A stretch of 64,000 nt of DNA from Halostagnicola sp. A-GB9-2 (GTDB lineage: Archaea > Halobacteriota > Halobacteria > Halobacteriales > Natrialbaceae), in the NCBI RefSeq assembly GCF_030068615.1, contig NZ_JASJOC010000011.1, forward strand, positions 36,722 through 100,721, in the 5' to 3' direction. This document shows positions 33,541 to 42,289 of this stretch, piece by piece. The first letter of the stretch is position 1; each line of letters opens with the position of its first letter. Below the pieces are notes generated by a model. The model did no database searches. It was given only the letters and a program-made list of their open reading frames with translations, and was not told the origin of the DNA. A program made the translations under genes and the position numbers.

Positions 33541-35835
33541 TCAGTCTGATTCGTTTCCGTCGTCTCCGGTTTCGCTGGGTGCGTTTTCGTCGGTATCCGC
33601 GTCGTCCTCGCCGTTGTCCGTCTCGGCTTCCGCTTCGTCCTGATCCTCGTCATCTTCCGTTTCTTCGTCGTCCTCGCCGGGGACGATCCGGTGAACCTGC
33701 CCCTCACCTTCGATCGTCGACGTGTCGGAGGTGAGAACGTACACTTCGCCGTCGTCGTCCCGACCGAAGCCGTAGACGAGGTGGTTCAGTTCGCCGTCCT
33801 CGACGACGTCGCCGTCTCCCTCGACGGAGAGCTCTTCGATCTGCCACACGCCGAGTTCCTCCTCTTCGTCTTCCTCATCCGCTTCATCGTCGTCTTCGTC
33901 GTCTTCGTCCGGCGGGTCGACGAACATGTCCTCGAGTTCGTCTTCGTCGTCCTCGTCATCTTCGTCGTCCTCGTCTTCGTCCGGCGGATCGACGAACATG
34001 TCCTCGAGTTCGTCCGCCTCGTCGTCGACGTCTTCGGGCCAGTCGTCGGGTTGGCGCGCCAGAAAGAGCGTTCCCGGCCCTTCGCCGTCTTGACTCCAGT
34101 CGCCGAAGACGTACGTGTCCTCGAGGTCAGTCACCTCGTCGCCTTCGTACGTGTACCCGCCGACGACGGCGGTTCCGATGCGCTCGTCCGCTTCTTCCTC
34201 GTCGCGGTCGACGTCCTCGTCGTAGGCCAGATCGTCCGGATGCTGGGGATACTCTATCACCGGCTCGAGCAACGATTCGCCGCCACGGACGTCTTCGGGC
34301 GTCTCGAGAGGGCACTCCTCCGGAGGGTCCTCGGGTGAGTCCGTACTGAAACAGTGCCGTCCTTCGCGAACGTTCCAGCCGTAGTTGCCACCGCTCTCGA
34401 CGTGGTTGATCTGGTTGAAGTTGTTCTGGGCGACGTCCGCGGCCAGGAGTTCGCCGTCTTCGGTGAACGACATCCCCCAGGGGTTGCGCATTCCCCACGC
34501 GTAGTACTCCTCGAGACCTTCTCCCTCGAGGTCCTGCCCTTCGGCGAAGGGGTTGTCGTCGGGGATACCGTACGCTCGGTCGTCGTTCGTTTCGTCGTCG
34601 GCCGCTTCTCCTCCGTTCTCGTCGTTCGCGTTGTTCTCGTCGTTTGCGTCGGTTTCTCCGTCCGCTTCGTTCCCTTCGTCCCCATCTTCGTCGTCCGCTC
34701 CCGTCCCGTTTTCGTTGGTTTCCTCATCTGCACCGTCATCGACATCAATTCGAAGGATCCCGCCCAGGAGATTTTCCTCGGTGTCCTGTCCGTTGCCGCC
34801 CTCGTTCTCGTCGTACCAGTCCTCGACGTGGCCCGGATCGTCGTCGTTCTGGCCGCCGCCGTCGCCGGTCGCCACGTAGAGGTAGCCGTCGTTGGGCCCG
34901 AACGCGATCGGCCCCGCGTTGTGATTGAACTGGGGTTGGGGGATTCGAAGGATGATCCGCTCGGAGTCCGGGTCGCCCTCCTCGAGCCCGCCGCCCGCCT
35001 CGAATTCGGCCAGCACGTCCGTGTGGTCGAACGCTTCGGGAACGTCGTCTTCGGGAATCTCTTCCTCGTCTGGCGGCGCGCTGTAACGGACGAAAAATCT
35101 GCCGTTCTCTTCGAACTCGGGGTGGAACGCCAGCCCGAGGAGGCCGCGCTCGTCGAATCCCTCGTCGAGATCCACCATCCGATCCTCGATGTCGAGGAAC
35201 GGTTCGTCTTCGACGCCGTCCTCACCGAGGACGTGTATTTGTCCGGTTTGGTCGACGACGAACCGCCGATCCTCCTCCTCGTTCGCGACCTGAAGGCTGA
35301 CCGGAGCACTTAGGCCGTCTGCGACAGTCTCGAGGCCCACGGTCGGTCCGTCGCCGATGATCTCGTCCGGGTCGTCTTCGATTTCCTCTTCTGGTTCTTC
35401 GTCCTCGCCGCCGAACTCGATCTCGCCGCGCATCGATTGGGGATGAGGTCCGCAAAAGTACTCGGCCATGCCCTCCTCGGCCGTGAACTCGACCGCTTGA
35501 GTCTCGCCCGTCCCGGAGACCACGTCGGTCTGGACGAACTCCTCTTCTCCCTCCTCGTCTTCGATGACGAAATTGTGTCCGGCTCCGTCCCCGTTCTCCC
35601 AAGTGAGGGTGTACTCTTCGCCCTCGACCAGTTCGAGGGTCGGATTTCGCTCACCTTCGATTTCGTCGGGCGATTCGCCGATCCAGCCGCTCGTTCGGCC
35701 CTCGAGTTCGATCTCATCGTCGACCTCGTTCTCCTGACCGACGGCGACCGTCGCTCCGAAAATCGTTGCCGAGCCCACTGCGGTCGATTGTAGTACGGTT
35801 CGTCGTGAAACGGGGTAGTTCTGATTTCCTGACAT
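33541..35835 (-). CDS. Tat-exported cupredoxin fused to a PQQ-type sugar dehydrogenase propeller
   Basis: 764 aa from ATG 35835 (MSGNQNYPVSRRTVLQS), a Tat signal. Residues about 35-145 form a cupredoxin with intact copper ligands (GHNFV, then EYFCGPHPQSM). After an acidic linker comes a six-bladed GDH/sorbosone-dehydrogenase-like domain: FVVDQTGQIHVLGEDG, GLLGLAFHPEFEENG, NHNAGPIAFGPNDGYLYVAT, AWGMRNPWGMSFTEDG and ESGGNYGWNVREG. Acidic loops interrupt it at several points, including a duplicated LEDMFVDPPDED segment near residues 605 and 632, and a long Asp/Glu/Asn tail ends it. A self-contained quinoprotein with its own electron carrier. Confidence 0.88.
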   Translation of the reverse strand: MSGNQNYPVSRRTVLQSTAVGSATIFGATVAVGQENEVDDEIELEGRTSGWIGESPDEIEGERNPTLELVEGEEYTLTWENGDGAGHNFVIEDEEGEEEFVQTDVVSGTGETQAVEFTAEEGMAEYFCGPHPQSMRGEIEFGGEDEEPEEEIEDDPDEIIGDGPTVGLETVADGLSAPVSLQVANEEEDRRFVVDQTGQIHVLGEDGVEDEPFLDIEDRMVDLDEGFDERGLLGLAFHPEFEENGRFFVRYSAPPDEEEIPEDDVPEAFDHTDVLAEFEAGGGLEEGDPDSERIILRIPQPQFNHNAGPIAFGPNDGYLYVATGDGGGQNDDDPGHVEDWYDENEGGNGQDTEENLLGGILRIDVDDGADEETNENGTGADDEDGDEGNEADGETDANDENNANDENGGEAADDETNDDRAYGIPDDNPFAEGQDLEGEGLEEYYAWGMRNPWGMSFTEDGELLAADVAQNNFNQINHVESGGNYGWNVREGRHCFSTDSPEDPPEECPLETPEDVRGGESLLEPVIEYPQHPDDLAYDEDVDRDEEEADERIGTAVVGGYTYEGDEVTDLEDTYVFGDWSQDGEGPGTLFLARQPDDWPEDVDDEADELEDMFVDPPDEDEDDEDDEDDEDELEDMFVDPPDEDDEDDDEADEEDEEEELGVWQIEELSVEGDGDVVEDGELNHLVYGFGRDDDGEVYVLTSDTSTIEGEGQVHRIVPGEDDEETEDDEDQDEAEAETDNGEDDADTDENAPSETGDDGNESD

Positions 35836-36449
35836 TGTTGGCGTATGATCGCTCACTATCTCCCTGTCGCGCCGTAACAACTCCCAATTGCTATCGCCCA
35901 CTGGTGGTAGAAAGAGTAAGTCGCGTTCAATAAGCGGGGCCGATCGTTCTCCTCACAACACGATCTTAGCCAAAACCCTCGGCCAAAACGTCGAATTTTC
36001 CACAGTAATCCGATTTTTCACCGAAGCGTGCGACTAGGGCGTCGATCGAAACCTGATCTCGTCGCTGGCGAATATCGAGGGTCTCTTGGGTTGTCGCGGT
36101 CGTTGCCATGGTCGGGAGGGCGATACTCGCACCGACGGTCTTCAACGTCGTTCATCGGGTAAACTAGACCATCGGGAACCCTCCACCGAACCTGTCCGTA
36201 AGTATCCTACTACCGGTCATATTTCCCGCAACCTCGCTTCAGCACTCGATCAGGAACTGGAAACGATCGATTTTCGACACCATAACAGATATTTGATTGT
36301 TCCGCCCAGTTACGAACAGCCCTGCGGCTGTGGAAATACATCCTTTGGGTCCGTGCAATTTCCTCACGAGGACATTGCGTGTATACGTTTCCAAGGGAAG
36401 ATCCTCTCCAAATACCGAGGTTTATACTCGCGTCCCCTGAGTCAGTGAT
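35836..36449. other. intergenic stretch, no gene supported; promoter of the iron-type binding protein at its end
   Basis: 600 bp between divergent genes. A 120-codon plus-strand frame (36086-36448) lacks protein-like composition and I reject it. AGGTTTATACTCG (36418-36430) is a good TATA element 20-32 bp before the ATG at 36450. No palindromic DtxR/Fur-type operator was recognised. Confidence 0.45.
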
Positions 36450-37553
36450 ATGCTCGAGTCGAACGGACTCTCGAATCGACGGACGTACCTCCTTGCGACG
36501 GGCGCGCTCTCGGCGAGTCTCTTGGGCGGGTGTCTCGACGCCGACGACGGGTCGGATGTTCTCGGGGATCCCGAGTACGCGGAAGATCGACCCGATCCGG
36601 GAGGGGTTTCGATGGAAGAGATGCCGGACCTGAACGGATCGCTGACGGTATACTCGGGGCGCAGCCAACCCCGAATCGGCGAACTGATGGAGTACGTCGA
36701 GAATCTGTACGACGATTTCTCCCTCGAGGTTCGGTACGACGATACGGCGGACCTCATCAGCGCCATCGAAACGGAGGACGAAACGCCGGCGGACGTGTTC
36801 TACGGGAGCGAGACCCAGTCGATGACTCACCTCAAAGACGAAGGATACACTGTCTCGCTTCCCAACGATGTCCTCGAGCTGGCGGGTGAGGACTCCGTGG
36901 ATCCGGACGGCTACTGGACGGGGTTTACCCGGCGGTTCCGGGCGATAGCGTACAACACCGACAGCTTCGACGCGGACGAACTCCCCGACGACATTTTCGC
37001 GTACGCGGAGGACGAACGCTTCCGGGGGACGCTGATGTGGCCTCCCGACCAGGGCTCGTTCCAGGCATTCATCACGGTGATGCGACTGCTCGAGGGGGAA
37101 GAGGGGACTCGGGACTGGCTTCGTGCGATGGTCGACGAGCAGGATGTCGTCGCATCTCCCGGGGGCGACAGCGCGTTGGCACAAGCCGTGGGCGACGGCG
37201 AGGTCGGCGTCGGGTTGACCAATCACTACGTCGTCCGCGATCACGGCGGCGATTCGATCGACCTGGCGTTTACGAACGATGACGCGGGTTCGATGTACAA
37301 CGTCACCGGCGGCGCGGTTATGGCCGACAGCGACGAGCAGGAAACTGCCGCCGACTTCGTCCGCCACCTCGTCTCGGCGGAGGCTCAGGAGTACTTCGCG
37401 ACGACAACCTGGGAGTATCCCACGATAGACGGTGTCGAACCGCTCGAGGAACTGCCCGGAACCGACGAGTTCGATCCGCCCGATTTCGACCTAAACGAAC
37501 TGGCCGATCCCGAACCGACGCTCGAACTGCTCCGATCGGAGGACGTGCTGTAG
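36450..37553 (+). CDS. iron(III)-type ABC transporter substrate-binding lipoprotein
   Basis: 367 aa from ATG 36450 (MLESNGLSNRRTYLLATGAL). The leader combines a twin arginine (NRRTYL) with a lipobox (LLGGC, Cys about residue 29), typical of Tat-exported haloarchaeal lipoproteins. The mature part matches the Fbp/FutA iron-binding family: GSLTVYSGRSQPRIGELMEY, ADVFYGSETQSMTHL, RFRAIAYNTDSFDADELPD and VGVGLTNHYVVRDHG. It should capture ferric iron outside the cell and hand it to the permease encoded 72 bp downstream. Confidence 0.9.
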   Translation: MLESNGLSNRRTYLLATGALSASLLGGCLDADDGSDVLGDPEYAEDRPDPGGVSMEEMPDLNGSLTVYSGRSQPRIGELMEYVENLYDDFSLEVRYDDTADLISAIETEDETPADVFYGSETQSMTHLKDEGYTVSLPNDVLELAGEDSVDPDGYWTGFTRRFRAIAYNTDSFDADELPDDIFAYAEDERFRGTLMWPPDQGSFQAFITVMRLLEGEEGTRDWLRAMVDEQDVVASPGGDSALAQAVGDGEVGVGLTNHYVVRDHGGDSIDLAFTNDDAGSMYNVTGGAVMADSDEQETAADFVRHLVSAEAQEYFATTTWEYPTIDGVEPLEELPGTDEFDPPDFDLNELADPEPTLELLRSEDVL

Positions 37554-37624
37554 TCGCCAGCGGGAAATAACCGGTTTCGAACCCCGGTGGGACACCCGGA
37601 GACGGTCGATTACGGAGATTCAGA

Positions 37625-40621
37625 ATGCCAGTCACTGACCCGTTCGAAGTCGACGAGAGGAGCCCCGACGCGGACGATCACGTCCGCGACGACGAGCGCG
37701 AGTCGGCGCTTCCGGCCGGACTCACGTTGCTCGCCGCCGCCGTCGCAGCGGTGGTCGTCGTTCCGGTGCTCTGGATCGGCTTTCTCGCGCTGAGCGTCGA
37801 CCCCGAACGGACGCTTTCGATCGTCGTTCGACCGACGACCCTCGAGGTGCTGTCGAACACGCTCTTGCTCATTACACTCGTCACGACGTTCTCCGTGCTC
37901 ATCGGCGTCCCGCTGGCGGTACTGACCGTTCTGACTGATCTCCCCTACAGCCGGTTCTGGATGGTAGCGCTTTCCCTGCCGCTGGTGATTCCGAGTTACA
38001 CCAGCGCGTACGCCTACATATCCGTCTGGGGCCCGCACGGTCTGGTCCAGTCCCTGCTCGACCCGTTTGGCGTCGCATCGCTTCCCGAGATATACGGGAT
38101 GCCCGGAACGGTGTTCATCCTCACGCTGTATAACTACCCGTTCGTCTACATTACAACGGTCGCGGGATTGCGCTCGTTCGACAAAACGTACCTCGACGCC
38201 GCGCGCACGCTCGAGACGGATCTGCTCTCGGTCTTCAGACGCGTCGTGCTCCCGATGGCGAAACCCGCGATCGCCGCGGGGGCGCTGCTCGCGGCCCTCG
38301 AGACGGCCGGCGACTTCGGCGTGCCGGCGATGTTGCGGCTGAACGTCTTCACGCGCCAGATCTATGTCGAGTACAACGCGCTGGCCCACGATTACGCCGC
38401 GCTTCTGTCCTTACACCTCGTCGCGATCGCGCTCGTTATCCTCGCGATCGAGTACCACGTTCGCGACCACCAGTCCGTCCACGGCGGTGCACGCGGGGGA
38501 TCGCGCTCGTACACGATTTCCCTCGGGCGTTTGAAATGGCCCGCCCTCGCCGCCTGTTCGCTGGTCGTTCTCCTCGCAATCGTGCTCCCGATCGCCTTTC
38601 TGCTGTCGTGGCTCGTTCGCGGCCCCGAGACGTACGTCGGGGCCTTCGGATTTCGGCCGGAGTACGCGATCAACTCGATGTTCGTCTCTCTGCTCGCCGC
38701 ACTCGCTGCCGCAGTGCTCGCGCTACCGGTTGCGTATCTGGCCGCCAATCATCGGTCGCCCGTTTCGACGGTCCTCGAGCGTGCGACCTACGTCGGGTTT
38801 GCAATCCCTGGCGTCGTCATCGGGCTGAGTCTCGTCTACTTCGGATCGTCGTACCTGCCGGCGCTGTACCAGACGCTCCCGATTCTCGTCTTCGCGTACG
38901 TTGTGCTCTACCTTCCGCTGGCCGTCGGAGCGGCGCGCACGTCGTTCGTATACGTCACCCCTCATTTCGTCGAGGCCGCTCGGACGCTGGGGTGTACCCC
39001 GACGCAGGCATTTCGACGGATAACGCTCCCGCTGGTGGTTCCCGGAATCGTCGCCGGCGGCGCGCTCGTCTTTCTCCACGCTATGAAGGAACTCCCGGCG
39101 ACGCTGTTGCTTCGGCCCACCGGCTTCGAGTCCCTCGCCACGTTCATCTGGATGGCCGAGCGAAACGCCTACTACAGCTACGCGGCGGTGCCTGCGCTCG
39201 TTCTCGTCTGCGTTTCCGGCATCGCGATCCTCGGTGCTCTCCCCGGAGACGGGCGCAAGTACTGGTCGTCCCTTCGCCGCGGCACCGGTTTCACCGACGA
39301 TTCGGATACGGGAACCGGCGGCGAAGGGACGAATGGAGACCAAGAAAATCCGGCTGACGGTGGTTCCGGCCGCGCGAGCGAGGACTTCCGTACTGAACGG
39401 GACCACGACCGCTCCGGGATTCCCGCTCAACCGAAGGGTATTACGAACCCTACGGACCGAACTCGAAGCGCGCCGGACGGCGGCTACTCGAGAGTTCCCG
39501 CCGAATCCGGTTCTGCTATCGTTCCCCCGGACGAATACGGGGAGGCTACCGCGGACGAGGATGTCGTGCTCGAACTCGAGACGGTGACAAAGGCGTTCTC
39601 CGGGGAAGCCGCCGTCGACGCCCTCTCGCTTACGGTTCGCGAGGGCGAACTCCTTACGCTCCTCGGCCCGTCCGGTTGTGGAAAGACGACGACGCTCCGG
39701 CTCATCGCAGGATTGGACCGTCCCGATACGGGTATCGTCCGGTTCCACGGTCGAGCCATCGCCGGCGAGGCCGAGTTCGTCCCGTCCGAGAAGCGCGACG
39801 TGGGGATCGTATTTCAGGACTTCGCGCTCTTTCCCCACAAGACGGTCGCGGAGAACGTCGGCTTCGGGCTCGAATCCAAGACGGAGACGGAACGGGACGA
39901 ACTCGTCGAGGAGGTACTCGAGTTGGTCGGCCTCGCACAGTACCGAGAACGGTATCCGGACGAGCTGTCGGGCGGACAGAAACAGCGGATCGCCCTCGCA
40001 CGCTCGCTCGCTCCCGAACCCGACCTTCTGTTGCTCGACGAACCGCTGTCGAACCTCGACGCCGGGCTTCGCGTCCGGATGCGCGAAACCGTCGCCGAGA
40101 TTCTCAACGCCGTCGACGTGACCGCCGTCTGGGTCACGCACAACCAGGAGGAGGCGCTCTCGGTCGGCGATCGAACCGCCGTCATGAACGGAGGATCGAT
40201 CGAACAGATCGCGCCGCCTCGACGGCTCTTCATGCGGCCCGCGTCGAGAATGGTCGCCGACTTCCTCGGCCGGGCGAGTTACCTCACGGGTCGTCCCGCT
40301 GACGGTGGGCTCGAAACCCCGATCGGTCCTGTCGAGTTCGACAAACTCGTGACGTCGGGGGACCGGCCGTCGGAACCGCTCGAGGTCCTGCTCCGTCCGG
40401 ACGATATCGCCGTCATGCCGCGGTCGGCCGACGACGCGGACGGGTGGATCGTCAACCGGAAGTTCAACGGGCCGACGGTTCGGTACCGGATCGAACTCGA
40501 GAACGGTACCGTCCTCGAGAGCCGACACTCCCACGAGGAGTGGCTCGAACCCGGGACGCCGGTTGCGGTGACGATCAGCGCCTCGCACAAGTTACCGACG
40601 TTTGAATCGGCGCGCGAATAA
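37625..40621 (+). CDS. fused iron-type ABC importer: permease (FbpB-like) plus ATPase (FbpC-like) in one chain
   Basis: 998 aa, one uninterrupted frame from ATG 37625 (MPVTDPFEVDERSPDADD). Residues about 30-540 hold around twelve membrane segments with two EAA-type loops (ETDLLSVFRRVVLPMAKPAI and GCTPTQAFRRITLPLVVPGI). A polar linker of about 100 residues follows. Residues about 640-998 are a complete ABC ATPase: Walker A GPSGCGKTT near 680, Q-loop VFQDFALFPHKT, signature LSGGQKQR near 780, LLLLDEPLSNLDAG, switch His in WVTHNQEE, and a TOBE-like tail. In relatives these are separate genes. Works with the preceding binding protein. Confidence 0.9.
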   Translation: MPVTDPFEVDERSPDADDHVRDDERESALPAGLTLLAAAVAAVVVVPVLWIGFLALSVDPERTLSIVVRPTTLEVLSNTLLLITLVTTFSVLIGVPLAVLTVLTDLPYSRFWMVALSLPLVIPSYTSAYAYISVWGPHGLVQSLLDPFGVASLPEIYGMPGTVFILTLYNYPFVYITTVAGLRSFDKTYLDAARTLETDLLSVFRRVVLPMAKPAIAAGALLAALETAGDFGVPAMLRLNVFTRQIYVEYNALAHDYAALLSLHLVAIALVILAIEYHVRDHQSVHGGARGGSRSYTISLGRLKWPALAACSLVVLLAIVLPIAFLLSWLVRGPETYVGAFGFRPEYAINSMFVSLLAALAAAVLALPVAYLAANHRSPVSTVLERATYVGFAIPGVVIGLSLVYFGSSYLPALYQTLPILVFAYVVLYLPLAVGAARTSFVYVTPHFVEAARTLGCTPTQAFRRITLPLVVPGIVAGGALVFLHAMKELPATLLLRPTGFESLATFIWMAERNAYYSYAAVPALVLVCVSGIAILGALPGDGRKYWSSLRRGTGFTDDSDTGTGGEGTNGDQENPADGGSGRASEDFRTERDHDRSGIPAQPKGITNPTDRTRSAPDGGYSRVPAESGSAIVPPDEYGEATADEDVVLELETVTKAFSGEAAVDALSLTVREGELLTLLGPSGCGKTTTLRLIAGLDRPDTGIVRFHGRAIAGEAEFVPSEKRDVGIVFQDFALFPHKTVAENVGFGLESKTETERDELVEEVLELVGLAQYRERYPDELSGGQKQRIALARSLAPEPDLLLLDEPLSNLDAGLRVRMRETVAEILNAVDVTAVWVTHNQEEALSVGDRTAVMNGGSIEQIAPPRRLFMRPASRMVADFLGRASYLTGRPADGGLETPIGPVEFDKLVTSGDRPSEPLEVLLRPDDIAVMPRSADDADGWIVNRKFNGPTVRYRIELENGTVLESRHSHEEWLEPGTPVAVTISASHKLPTFESARE

Positions 40622-40692
40622 CTGTGTCCGAAATCCCTCTCAAGCGATAGCCGTCTGTCCTCGAGCGTAACCGCTCTCGCCGTCCGTTTCGT

Positions 40693-40989
40693 TCACTGGC
40701 CCGCCGTTTCCGTCTCCGTCTCGATTTCTTCGGTCTGGAGGACGAACGTCCGTTCCGGCGGCGGGGCGATACGCAACTCGAGGGACTGACGGAGCACGTA
40801 GTACTTCCGGTTCCCCCGCATGTACCACTCGACCAGTTCCGCTTCTTCGAGCGTCGAGAGGTGATGCACCGCCGTTTTCCCGTCCATTCCGGTCGCCTCT
40901 GCGAGCTCGGAGACGTACATCGGTTCCCGGGAGAGTTCGCGCAGAATCTCGAGGCGCGTCCCGTTCCCGAGTACGTCGATGAGTGACAT
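40693..40989 (-). CDS. ArsR-type winged-helix transcriptional regulator
   Basis: 98 aa from ATG 40989 (MSLIDVLGNGTRLEILREL). Helix-turn-helix YVSELAEATGMDGKTAVHHL with recognition helix, followed by a wing EEAELVEWYMRGNRKYYVL and a short acidic tail. No metal-binding Cys cluster is visible, so it is probably not a metal sensor of the ArsR/SmtB kind. Convergent with the iron importer gene. Confidence 0.85.
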   Translation of the reverse strand: MSLIDVLGNGTRLEILRELSREPMYVSELAEATGMDGKTAVHHLSTLEEAELVEWYMRGNRKYYVLRQSLELRIAPPPERTFVLQTEEIETETETAGQ

Positions 40990-41104
40990 ACGTACATCTT
41001 CGACGGCCGGCACAAGAAGGATTTCGCAGGTACGATGCACCTACGTTTCGGATACGCTGAACGTTGGTCCCGACTTTATCACGTGGATCGTCGTACGCTG
41101 ACCT

Positions 41105-41407
41105 ATGAGCGACCGGGTCACGTTGCCTGAGGATCGAGACCGAGAACTGCGTACGATCACCGACGGCTTTTTCGAACGGGAGGTGTACCTCTCCCGAAAC
41201 GAGACGGCCGCATTCCTTCGGGATCTCGCCGACCAGCTCGAGGCCGACACATCGATCACGGTCGCGGGCTCTGATTGGGAAATCCCCTTCGAGTACCGAG
41301 ACCCGATCGAGGTCGAAATCGAGTTCACGAAGCAACGTGAACGCGAACTCGAAATCGAACTCGAGTTTTCCGAAGACAGCGGCGGGAAGGGACTCTCGAT
41401 CCGATAA
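41105..41407 (+). CDS. amphi-Trp domain protein
   Basis: 100 aa from ATG 41105 (MSDRVTLPEDRDRELRTIT). It matches the amphi-Trp domain: FEREVYLSRNETAAFLRDLA, the single conserved Trp in VAGSDWEIPFEYRDPIEVEI, and alternating charged beta strands to the end. These small haloarchaeal proteins have no known function. It stands alone. Confidence 0.8.
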   Translation: MSDRVTLPEDRDRELRTITDGFFEREVYLSRNETAAFLRDLADQLEADTSITVAGSDWEIPFEYRDPIEVEIEFTKQRERELEIELEFSEDSGGKGLSIR

Positions 41408-41659
41408 CTCTCGTCCGGTTCTCCGCGGTAGCTCTCGGCCATTTCCCACCGATAACTCCCGTTTCAGTCGCTCCGTCGGCCGCGCATCATTTGGGACCTG
41501 ACCGATAGTCGGTAGCGGTGTTTCTCGTCGATAAGCTACCTGTCTACCTGGATGAACGTTTTGAAAGGTAACCGTCTTGAGATACCATTGATGGTGAACG
41601 AAGGCTATTAACACATTTCCTGGAACCGTTTTTCACCCTCGCTTCTGGAACGCCCCAAT

Positions 41660-41932
41660 ATGGTTCGCACGCGGAGAGCATACCTCGCAGCGGCGGGCGG
41701 GACTGCACTGAGCGCTCTGGCGGGGTGTTTCGGCGACGAGGGTCCGGGTGAAACGCTCGAGCCGGATACGGGTAGCGTCGATTTGGTGTTGAACTGGCAG
41801 CTCGGCGGGCTGCACGTGCCGTACTACGTTGCCCGCGATCAGGGGTTCTACGAGGACCACGGTATCTCGGTCGACGAGGTCGAACGGGGACAGGGGTCGG
41901 ACTTTTCTGCCACGCAGCCGGACCCGAACACG
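41660..41932 (+). pseudogene. truncated NMT1-type substrate-binding lipoprotein
   Basis: ATG 41660 opens MVRTRRAYLAAAGGTALSAL, then the lipobox LAGC and VDLVLNWQLGGLHVPYYVAR with DQGFYEDHGISVDEVERGQG, a normal N-terminal quarter of an NMT1/TauA/SsuA-type binding protein. After about residue 90 the frame runs into antisense sequence of an ABC ATPase gene and stops at 42004. About 230 residues are missing. This contrasts with the intact signal-less NMT1 genes at 13.7-16.5 kb. Confidence 0.85.
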
Positions 41933-42289
41933 TTGGGTAGGTTTCATGTCCGTTCGGGCCGCGGCGTCTTCCCCGCGACCCGCCGGAGGAAGGTGACGTT
42001 CTGAAGCGCTGTCTTCCGGGGGAAAGAGGCTGAGCTGCTGAAAGACGCACCCTAGGTTCGCCGCCGCTCGCGCAGCCGACGGATCGTCCCCGTCGACCAA
42101 CACCCGTCCGCTCGTGGGTTCTTGCAGGTCGCAGATCGCACGCAACAGCGTGGTCTTCCCGCAACCGGACGGACCGCTGATCGTGACGAACTCGCCGGAA
42201 TCGATCGAAATGTCGACGTCTTCGACCGCCATACCATTGTCGAAGGCGACCGTCACCCCGTCGACTTCAATCATCGTTGGATACTCCAT
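41933..42289 (-). pseudogene. truncated ABC transporter ATPase (SsuB/TauB-like)
   Basis: From ATG 42289 (MEYPTMIEVDGVTVAFDNG) it has Walker A SGPSGCGKTTLLRAICDLQ and a Q-loop region GCVFQQLSLFP. A run of five C residues then shifts the frame; restoring one base gives RKTALQNVTFLRRVAGKTPR, so the break is a homopolymer insertion. The signature, Walker B and H-loop are deleted at the junction with the oppositely oriented binding-protein remnant. Its start overlaps the end of the HTH-NMT1 regulator, so it was in that operon. Confidence 0.8.

Noticed and set aside
36086..36448. A 120-codon frame before the iron-binding protein gene
   Set aside because: Composition is not haloarchaeal-protein-like and it would cover the TATA element of the next gene.
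38723..40588. A 621-codon open frame antisense to the ABC transporter fusion
   Set aside because: Arg-rich shadow of a GC-rich gene; the plus strand encodes all ABC motifs.
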